A stretch of DNA of 64,000 nt, taken from positions 1-64,000 of the forward strand of contig JAIVFJ010000081.1 in assembly GCA_025765615.1 (NCBI GenBank), read 5' to 3'. Each line of letters begins with the position of its first letter. The stretch's first letter is position 1. The DNA comes from Zopfochytrium polystomum. Taxonomy: Eukaryota > Chytridiomycota > Chytridiomycetes > Chytridiales > Chytridiaceae. The notes below the pieces were generated by a model, which saw nothing but the letters and a program-made list of their open reading frames with translations, had not been told where the DNA came from and did no database searches. Below, piece after piece: positions 55,301 to 64,000 of this stretch. The translations under genes were made by a program, and so were the position numbers.

Positions 55301-57622
55301 AGGACGATTGCTCAGGGACAAAAGAACGACCAGCTCGATCTTCAAATGGTCTGGCTGAACTTCTAGAGTCAACTGATCTCGAACTGTCACGTCGACCAGG
55401 GATGGTTGGAGAGTACTGAGGGCTGGCCACCAAAGGAGAACTTACAAGGCGCGACTCCCACTGCCCTAACTGCACTGCCCCACCTTGAAGCTCCGATGCA
55501 ACGGTGGAAGGTTGTGTTGAGCATCGCTTCTGCAATGACGATCGTTTTCGATTGAGCCTCGCTTTCACCTCTCTCCCCATCTCGACAAGTCCTTTTGTAA
55601 CGACGCTGGAGACGTTGGAATCTTTCCATTTGGAAGTCAACCACTCGTGGGCCTCATGAATTTGATTGTTTGTAATTTGGAGAGCCAAAGATGCTTCGAA
55701 GAGATGAATAAAATGGATATCAAGAAGAGCTTAACTCACCAATTAGCTTCGTTGCCCCCAGCTCTTCCAGGGAGTGCAAAAATGCGTCGTCGACTTTGAC
55801 AACATGACAGTTAATGAGCCGCGCCAAACATTTCGGAAGGCTGCGGTCCAGGTATTTCAGGTATGAAACCGGTCGAAGCCCCTTGTCATTACCAGCATCC
55901 AAATCAGCTTGGCTTATCACCTCCGTAAAAACGAGATCGATAGAGAAACCGGTTTGAAATCGTCCTTCATCGACGTCTCTTCTCGCAAGTTCTAGATCTG
56001 CGGGCGCCACTCGAATCAGACCGCTTGGCATGAATCCGGCGTGAAAGGTAAAGTTTATCATTGTCACAACCTGCGACGGCGATCCTTCGACATCCGGGCG
56101 GTGAAAAACGCGAACTTGAATGTCTTTTTCGAGTAATAATGGCCCCAAAACTTTCGGAATGCGGAAAACAATGTTGTTTCCATCAACATACACGATATCG
56201 TCCCTTCGATTCCAAGAGTTCCACTGCGAAGGCGCCAACTGCTTTTGAGCATCGACTGATGAGTAGACCATTCTACCTGTTTGATAGATTTCGAGTCCGG
56301 GGTTGCAACTACCCTGATTGTCGAAATCGGGGACTGTATTAATAATTAGGCGGTGCAGTTGCAAAGGGTATGGACTTGGAAGGCCCCCATTCAAGAGAAC
56401 GACGTTGTTGAAATACTGCACGTATCGTCTCTGGCTGACTGACACCCATGAGTCGTCATCGGGCGTCCTGCGACGGATGAAGTGGCTGAATGCATCATTC
56501 GCGTCGTCAAAAATATCAGCGTAGCGCAAATAGCAGGACAGCGCAACGCCGGTGCGACCCACACCATTTGAGCAATGAACGACCGCCACGTGTGCGTCAT
56601 CCAGGGAAAGCCATGCATGAATGGATCGACAAATCTCAAATAATGTCTTCAGTGACAGTTGATAGGCTTTTGAAAGCCCAAAACCAACGACTTGATTGTG
56701 AAACGGACTAGTATCGTAATCGCCTTGTGAGGACTCCGCTAGTTTCGTGAAATGGCGAATTGTAAAGTTTGTAAAGGACAAGACTGCAGTTGGTATTACC
56801 TGCCAGATTCCAAATCAAATATTTTGATGGGTACCTCGCGTTGAGGAAACGGGCCAAATCTCCAACATTATTTCGACGGCTTTTTCTGTCTGTGGGCTGC
56901 TGCCAGCAGAGCCCAGACGCCAGTAATCGGTTAGTGACTCGCGTCAGATCAAGGCCTGATGCCATGAGCCGAAAGCTTGTGTCTTTTGGAACTGGAATGG
57001 TTGGGCCGTACAGAGGGCCAAGGACCGTTGAGAGTGGTATTCGTGCAGGTCCCCACACCGGAGAGGAGTTGGCAGCGGAGTTGGAAAGTATTTGCGACAT
57101 CGAAATTACGGATTCGCGTTCGTAAAAGTATGGGTCTTGAGTAACCAGCGACTTTGAGGAATTAGGGAAGAGCCGTTGCTGCCGATCGCTGTCCAGATCG
57201 TCTCCTTCTGCCCGCCTTCCTCGCCCATCGGCGCTCCGTATGTCTATGCTCCGCCCTACGGCAGTCGACCGCGTCAGTGGATGCCTTGACGTTGGTTGGA
57301 AGGGTTCGTGCTCTGGGGGATGGGCTAAGGGGAACTCCACCAGCCTTCCCGGTCGTTGTGCAGGACTGCTTCCATCGCTGCTCCTAGCCCCAGATGACCG
57401 GAGCGGACTATTGTAAAAATAGTTGGTGTTCTGAGCAGCCATTGCAGCGACTGCTGTAGACCATCGCGCGGCAGTGCTTGCACTGGGGCCGACAGGATCT
57501 TGCTGTGGTAAAGGCGGCTGGCGAGCCCGCTCAGCTTGGCCATTTATGCTGTTGCCGCCAGTGGGGCTGTTTTTGCCACTGCTGCGTAGCGGTGGCGGTG
57601 GAGGGTTTCGAAGAGCTTGCAT
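52400..57622 (-). CDS. PTEN-C2-FH1-FH2 formin
   Basis: Exons 57622-56800, 56723-55740, 55693-54209, 54150-54093 and 54046 to ~52400; introns are 76, 46, 58 and 46 nt, all in phase. Order: Ser/Pro N-terminus; PTEN-like phosphatase (~217-365) with [36 protein letters not shown] and active-site loop [11 protein letters not shown]2 domain (~370-590); linker; FH1 (~980-1035) with a 15-Pro run; FH2 (~1057-1465) with [52 protein letters not shown] and [16 protein letters not shown]; then a basic coiled coil ([18 protein letters not shown]). Formins nucleate and elongate linear actin filaments; a PTEN-C2 front end, known from plant class II formins, is thought to target membranes. There is an apparent +1 frameshift at the G6 run 53791-53796 inside FH2. 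The 3' end is unresolved; no clear DAD was found. Confidence 0.88.
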
Positions 57623-58779
57623 CGTGCGGGTGTGGGCTGAGCCTGCCCGCGGGTTAAGGATGTAGGAAGCTGACGTCCACTACTCAGCGCGCGGAGAGCC
57701 GAGCTGTAGGACGTGCCACCTCCTTGCCCCCCCCTTCCTTCCCTGGGAGCAGCAGCGACCAGAACTCTATGCGTGCGGTAAGGGATGAGGGAAGAGGTAT
57801 GGGAGCGGGGGGGTACAGCGGAGGCGAAGCGCGCCAACGAAAAGGCACAACACTGCCACGCCCCAGCCTCTGGTTTTCCGCAAGCGAGGGTTGGCAAAGA
57901 CAAAGGGGAAAAAAGGTGCAGAATGGATCGACCTGACCAAGAAATTCACACCCACCCCAAGTGCTTCGAGAAGGATTTTTCGGCCCGCGGAGGCATCTAT
58001 GCGCAGGAGGACAGGCGTCGACGACGGCGGGGTGACGACCGCGAGAGCCATGAACTTGTGTACGATCAACTTCGAGGCACGGATATCCGGAATTTTACCA
58101 TTCGCTTCAGAAAACTTTGAAGCAAAACAGTTGTAAGAGCAAGAACAGGAGCATTACCCTACTCGAACAAGCAAGCACGTCAACACCGGCAGGAAGCCGA
58201 CTGAATTTCGCGCATTTGGGAGCACCGGAAAGAGGGGTGAAAAATACGAAAATAAAAAATAGAGGAGGTCAAGGGTCATCTGTCGCAAAGCTGAATATTG
58301 CTTTGAAGACGATATTTGGCAGAAGGGTTTCCAACAAAGATGGAAGGCGCACGATCGCTGGCGAAACCGAGCAAACAAACGGACGAGGAGCCCGTAGTGA
58401 GAGGGAAGCAAGAGGAGAAGGAGGAAAGAAGGAAAAGGAGGAGAAAGAGAAGGAAGAAAGGAATACAAGAAAAAGAAGGGCAGATGGGGCCGAATGCCAC
58501 TTACGGCGACGAAAGTTGACTACGCTGGGAAGATCTGGCGCCAGAGGATCCGCCGAAAGCAAATAGAGAAATGAGGAACGAGAAGGCAGGAAACTAAGGA
58601 CGGCTAATCAGTATGAAGTTCGAAAACAAGTTAGGATAGGACGTTGAAAGAGAAAACCTACTGCCTACAAAAAAAAAAAAACAAACATGGGGAAAAACAA
58701 GACGACTTAACCAGCTACACATCATACGAAGTGGCTGTCGCAACGAATGAGGTCGATAATTAATGGAGCTCATATACAC
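57623..58779. other. Promoter-side region upstream of the formin
   Basis: This lies between the formin start (57622) and the 3' end of the third C2H2 gene (same strand). It contains a purine-rich block (58380-58470) and an A-run at 58668-58682. Open frames here have biased composition and no recognisable domain. Formin promoter and C2H2 3' UTR are expected. Confidence 0.45.
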
Positions 58780-61700
58780 TTATGGGGCCAGAGGCGTAAG
58801 AATCTTTGCGAGCAAAACTTCAGAGTTAGGATGGTGTGACCGTAATTCAGTGTCAAGAGCTCTACAGGAGGCTTCCGCGGCGACCAGTTTCGTGCGTCTT
58901 CCGGTGCTGTCGCAAACTGAAGGTTGTTCGGATTGAATGGTGTGATTAAGTTCAAAGGATGCCTTCCAAAAGATAAGTGTGTTGCGCTTACTTGTCATTC
59001 CGTGCAAATCGCGATGAGCATCCTGGGAAGTCGCACTCGAATGGCTTTATGTTGCGGTGAATCCGACCGTGGCGTGCAAGATGGCCACTCGTGGAAAATG
59101 TCTTTCCACAACCTTCCCACTCACAACAATACCGTGTTACCCCAGACTCTGTGAGCTCCTTTTTCGGTCTGCTTCCCCACAAGCGACTACCCCCAACACT
59201 CAGTCGTCGTCCAGGCTCACCGGAGGAAATTGCAATCTCTGATCCACACTTTGCACCATTATTTTTCCTACCGATTTCACTGGTGCGCTTTTCGCCCTGA
59301 CGTGACGGCTCCTTCTTCAGTTTGGCGATTGGTGCCCCGCTGTCCTTATCGCTGTCCTCTTGCCGTTCTTCATCAGTTTTGTACTCAAGGTCGCTGAAGG
59401 CTTCAACGATTTGCTCGTCCTCATTCTCACTGTAGTCGCTGTCAGAGTAATCTGCACCTTCAGAATCAGTCGATGAGTCGGTATGACTTGTTTTCCTCCG
59501 AAGTCCGAACTTCGGCAATGAATATCGGCTACCGTTACTAGCTACACGCTCATCCAGTTCGATGGCGGCAACATCCGTGATGAGAGAAACGTGTAAGGAG
59601 TCCCTTCGACGGGATACTGGTTGGCAACTATTGTTTCCTGATTCTTCCTCTGATTCCGACTCCGCCCCTGGCGACTTTGGAGGGGGGCATTATGGCGGAC
59701 GGGTGTGTTGACAAAACCGCTTCGGCCGCAAAATCATACTCGGGTACCATTTGTTGCATCTCATGCAGCGAAGGGGGGAAAACGAAGGCGGCTGTAGCAG
59801 ACGACACGCTTGTTAGGTGTGGGTCGACCAGTGTTGTCGAGGACGAAACCAACGCGTCTGGAGGCATGGGGAACCAACCACCCGAGGAAAACACTTGTTG
59901 GCAGTCACCAAAGGTTGGCATAATAGCAACAGCTGGCGAAGACGGCACAAACCACCCTCCACCAAGAGTGCTTTCAAGCGCCATCATCTGCTGCTCTTCG
60001 ACCTTGAGGGAGAGAAAGTCGGTAGTTGAAAATGTCGGAGCGTGAGGCTGATTCTGGAAGGGGCTCGCAGCAGATTTACGACGATCTGCATGTGTGCGTA
60101 ATGGTGAGGCGGGAGGAACGGCACCTCCACCACCAGCGGCCGCAGCCGTTACGTTCGCCATTGCTAGACGAACCGCGTGATTGGATCGACCGTCACACGG
60201 GGACGGTGGACCACTAAGAGCCAAATCTGAATCTGAAAGAGCGGGTGTGACACCGGGAGCTGTTTTGCACCTAACTCTCTGCTTTCGACCGAAGCCACTT
60301 ATAGGAAGGATTGACCCCGTAGAGCCAGTAGCACCTGCTGAGCTGCTACTTGATTTTCGCCTCGGAGGATTGAGTCCACTGTCTTCGACTAATGCTGTTT
60401 GGTGCCGAAGGGGTACAGTTTCCAATCTGTCACGGTTCGCACCAGACTCAGGCGGGTCGGAAGTGTCAGCTAATCGCCACTGACGATCAACGTTCAGCAT
60501 CTTTAGAGCTGGGGGATGATAGTCAGCCGGCGTTAATGGGGACGAGGCGGCAGACTTGGGGTTCGTAAACGGTGGCCTTCCCTCCCTCATGATCACCACC
60601 GATCCTTGTCCGCTTCTTCTAGCGGGACTCAAGACGGGAGAATGAGATGTGGCAGGACGATCACCATCGTCTACAAGTGGTGAGCGGTGAGGCGCCTGTG
60701 AGGAGCTGGCAACGAGATCTATGCTACATGTACTGGGGCTTCTTGGTGAGCTCGACGAGCTTTGGACAGAACCAGGGGGAGTTTCGCCAATCGCTCCAGG
60801 TTGCTGCGAAATCGAGGGCATTAGGCCTCTCGCAGTGGGTATTGACCCCATTTGCTGCCGTTGTGGATTGCTGATCCAATCTACACCATCAGCAGACATA
60901 GAAGTGGGTAGGCACATAGGTGAGTTGCCCGAATCACGGTACAATCCCAACGGCACTGCTGACTGCGTCCGCCTCCTCTGTGCATGTATCTGAGCCGGAA
61001 GATCGGATAAGTAAACTTGATCCGTGGGTGCCAGCATCGGGAACTTCTCAATGTAAGCATGCGGAAGTCCCCTTGCCGAGGGTTGAGCAGAGGTCACGAT
61101 CGGGTGCAACAGCTGTGGGACATTCGATGGTCGACGGAAACTTTCAGTGTTTTCCACAAGCGGGCACGAAGCAGTTTCAATTCCGGGTGAGGCAGAATCC
61201 TCCACAAAAGTCGGCTCAACCACCATAGGTGAACCAATTGCAGCTGCTCCATAATCAGGGGACTCTCCATACAACTCCCCTCGGCTATTTCGATGCCCGG
61301 GAGAGATCAAGACCGAAGAGGACAACGGGTTCGACTGCTCTTGCGGTGGACGATGGTGATGTTGCGGCTGCTGAGGGGAGGGCAACTTTCGGGTCTGTGC
61401 TTTCTGCAGTACCCTCTTCCTCTGCTGTTGTTCGCTTGGATTTTCACTCTCCAGATGAGTCCAGTAAGGCCTCGCACCAGGAGAGATGAGATCACTCCTC
61501 GTTGTTAGAGGGAAACCGGGGGATACTACATCGGGTGTCATAAGCGGCAAGTCCGACGAGGACACTGTTGAGGCGGAAGACGCGGTGGAAGGGACCGATG
61601 AAGAGGATATAGGAGATGGGACGGACCCTGGATTCCCCAGTGTACCCAAAAAGCCTTCAGCAGAAGTTCCTGCAGAGTTGGCATTTGGGGACGTTGCCGG

Positions 61701-62372
61701 AAAGAACGACGATGGAAATGGGCTGGTCGGAAATGTGTTGAACACGGTGTTATAATAGGCCAGGGCATTCGACAACTCATTCCTGTGGCCATTGCCCACG
61801 GAGAAGGGGAACGCGGGAGGAGCTTGGACAGAGTTAAAAGCACTACGGGTAGAGCAGCTCGACGAGGTGGAGATATTGGACTGTCCCAACGGCATCGAGG
61901 ACGGAGCAAGTTGCGCGTGGTTGGGAATACTGCTGCGCCCAGAACTGTTCGCAACCTGAGCCTGTCGGCGACGCGTCGTCGACGCGCCCGTGCCGGTACC
62001 TGCTGACGTTGCAGCTACGCGATAAGATGACTCTGCGGATATCATCATCGTGGGCAAGTATTGCGTCTGGGGCAGAACGAGTATGCCTCCAGCGGGCATC
62101 CCCACCGGAATGGAAGGAGGAAGAGTTTGTTGATGGCGGTAGCTCAGAGGATTAACAACGGTGGTATTGTGGTTGTGGGCATGATCGTATTGAAGAGAGG
62201 CGTACTGCGGCTGCTGGTGTTGCTGCTGCTGCTGCTCCTGCTGCTGTCGAAGGTGCTGATGGTGATACTGATCATGGGGGTGGGGCTGATGAGCTGACGA
62301 TGATCGATGAGAGGCGAAGCGAAGTGCGGCAGCGTCCTGGTCGGGTGGCGGCGGCAGAGTGAGTGGTTGCAT
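58780..62372 (-). CDS. Nrg1-type C2H2 transcription factor, copy 3
   Basis: Frame runs from ATG 62372-62370 to the G6 run at 59682-59687, where it must shift by one base, then to donor GTAAGC at 58983-58978. ~1130 residues, mostly Ser/Pro/Gln-rich (QQQEQQQQQHQQ near residue 40). Before the fingers is an acidic part (SESEEESG, DYSDSDYSENEDEQ) and a basic part. Finger 1 is CEWEGCGKTFSTSGHLARHGRIH; it has no intron at the Ser codon where copies 1 and 2 are split. Finger 2 begins CDFPGCSSRFARND and is cut by the intron; the best acceptor (AG at 58864-58863) gives KALDTELRSHH, with Thr where the first His is expected, ending at TAA 58780. So finger 2 is either degenerate or mis-modelled. Likely a nuclear regulator. 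Confidence 0.7.
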
Positions 62373-64000
62373 CTCGCGGGCCAGTCGGCCGCGCACAGAC
62401 AAATTGCTTTTGGGAGAGAGAAACAGAGAGGAGACGGAGACAGAAGTGAAAGAGAAGAAATGACAGAAAGACAAAGCTCGAGCTAAAATCGAAAATGGAA
62501 AAAAAGTTTTGTCTCCAACCAAAATTTCACAATTTTCATTTTTGGTGAAAATTTATTTGCTCAAAAAAGCTGAAAAAAGGTCGGGCTGGGAAGAAACCAA
62601 GAGCTTGTGCAAGAAACTGGCCTCCGTGCACCTCATTCACATGAAGCCACAGTTACTTCTCGCTTGAAATTCTGATGTCAGCAACCTTCAAACCAAGATA
62701 TTAGCGAGAAGAACCACCCACAATCCTAACCCAGACAGGGATTTTCCCCAGTTGGGGCCTCAGGCTTAGGTTTAGCCGGGATTTGAACCCAAACCCAATA
62801 GTAAAATCCCAGTCAACTGGTTAGGTTAGGTTATAAACCTGTTGTTAGCGAGATTTGAAAATTTCCGGCTTGGGTTGGCGTAAGGTTGGAGGGTTTGTCC
62901 GGGATGAGGTTGGAAGGCCTTTTATCCTATCCTAACCAAACCGCCAAGCCTTACTCCAAGTGCTTGTAACTGATTTTGTGAGACTGTGCTCTCTAAATCC
63001 TCACCCTGGGCTATGGGTGGCAAATAGAGCAATGGCCTAAATACCAATCCTGAAAAGTGAAAAAGGCCAAAAAGGAGATGTCTAGGGGTCACTAGACAGG
63101 ACAATGTATTTGGAGTCTTAAGAAGCCCAAGAAACACAAAGAAACTCTCTTATTTCACACAAAGAGAAGACTCTCACACTCAGACCAAAGGCAACTGTGA
63201 AAAGGTGGCACACTAGCAAAGAATGTGCAGGGTTCTCTGGTCCATGACACAGAGTGGGCCCAATGGGAGGCAAAAGCCAAAGCCAAAGGGGACCGGGAAA
63301 TCCGGTAACAATACTGGAGGTGCAAGATGCAACAAGCTCCAGGGAGCGGCACTAAGTGCAGCACTCCAATCCAACTGAAGAAGACAAGAGAGTGGGGAGG
63401 AAAGTGGCCAGACCCCGGTCTGTTGGAGCCACCACCATGGAGCAAGGCTCCCTCTCTGTCAAAGACAAGCCCTAAGTTGGAGGGGGTTGGACACAAAGGG
63501 CAAACACAAGGAACAGTTAGTGTGCAGAGGTGTCTGTTGAATTAAATCAGAACTGTTTTCCACTTAACAGAACCAGACACAACTTGTCTCACTCCAAGGA
63601 GAAGTTCCAACTCAATCCAAGGAGGGGGCACACAGGGGTGGGAGACAGTGGGACTCTTCTTACTTCATCCTACTAGGACACAGACATCTGCTTCACCAAG
63701 CCAGAGGAATTCCCTATCTTAGAAGCAAGGAAGGTTAACACCCACTCCCTCACCCAAATGTGGCACCATGACATCACAGGCATTAATCTGAGAGAAAGAG
63801 GGTCTGAACCCAGTGAAGACCAGGCCCACCAGAGGCCACAGGAGCCAACAACCAGGGAGGAGGGGGCATACCTGAGAGACCGTTCCTGCAGCAGTACCTG
63901 ACCAGACAGCTCATTCATATCCCCTTGAGAGACCTGGATTTGACTAGATGTATTGACAGGAACCTAGAGGCACCACCACAGATTTACCCTCCATCCTTCC
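62373..64000. other. Right-end region, no gene seen
   Basis: The upstream side of the third C2H2 gene. The first ~150 bp stay open in its frame but look like 5' leader. Further right, 62740-62840 has TTAGG-like words (GGTTAGGTTAGGTTATAAACC) and GGGATTTGAACCCAAACCC, which could be a decayed tRNA-derived repeat. The rest (62900-64000) is purine-rich, non-coding in texture and unassigned. Confidence 0.4.

Noticed and set aside
56784..56799. A 16-nt GT-AG 'intron' in the PTEN part of the formin
   Set aside because: Too short to splice. The 76-nt alternative 56799-56724 uses the same donor and restores the conserved [13 protein letters not shown] join.
1..64000. CRISPR array or prokaryotic operon signals
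   Set aside because: Introns, SNARE, RGS, formin, SCAR and LINEs make this eukaryotic. The tandem repeats present are microsatellites, a minisatellite and transposon units.

Overview
This is eukaryotic, almost certainly fungal, nuclear DNA. Genes are split by short GT-AG introns (about 31-290 nt), proteins carry long Ser/Pro/Gly/Gln low-complexity tracts, and TTAGGG-type repeats occur. A SCAR/WAVE gene beside a formin with a PTEN-like front end points to a zoosporic, chytrid-grade fungus, because Dikarya lost SCAR. That placement is inference; no rRNA or species marker is present.

Left part (1-28.9 kb), a normal gene-bearing region: the 3' end of an acyltransferase-like gene (+); a three-exon dienelactone hydrolase (-); an RGS-domain protein (-); a PH-ArfGAP protein (+); the Golgi SNARE GOS1 (-); an aquaporin (+); two paralogous two-finger C2H2 factors of the Nrg1 type (+, +); a secreted CBM52-like plus GH55 C-terminal protein (-); and a Sec14/Pdr16-like lipid transfer protein (+). 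Most splice junctions were assigned by matching reading phase across exons.

Middle part (28.9-49 kb) is repeat-rich: a long imperfect palindrome at 29.7-30.34 kb, then a head-to-tail array of APE-type non-LTR retrotransposons (LINEs). At least four units are separated by exact TTAGGGTTAGGG or near-exact junctions, and three carry or are followed by a tRNA-derived SINE placed directly after the TTAGGG repeats. All LINE copies here are broken and they are mosaics of each other. A GC-rich minisatellite of GGCGCC palindromes follows the last SINE.

Right part (49.9-62.4 kb): SCAR/WAVE (eight exons, -) lies immediately downstream of, and on the same strand as, a PTEN-C2-FH1-FH2 formin (-). These are two actin-nucleation regulators side by side. 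A third Nrg1-type C2H2 gene (-) follows. The formin and this third C2H2 gene each show one apparent +1 frameshift at a six-G run, most simply explained by assembly error. The last 1.5 kb has no recognisable gene.
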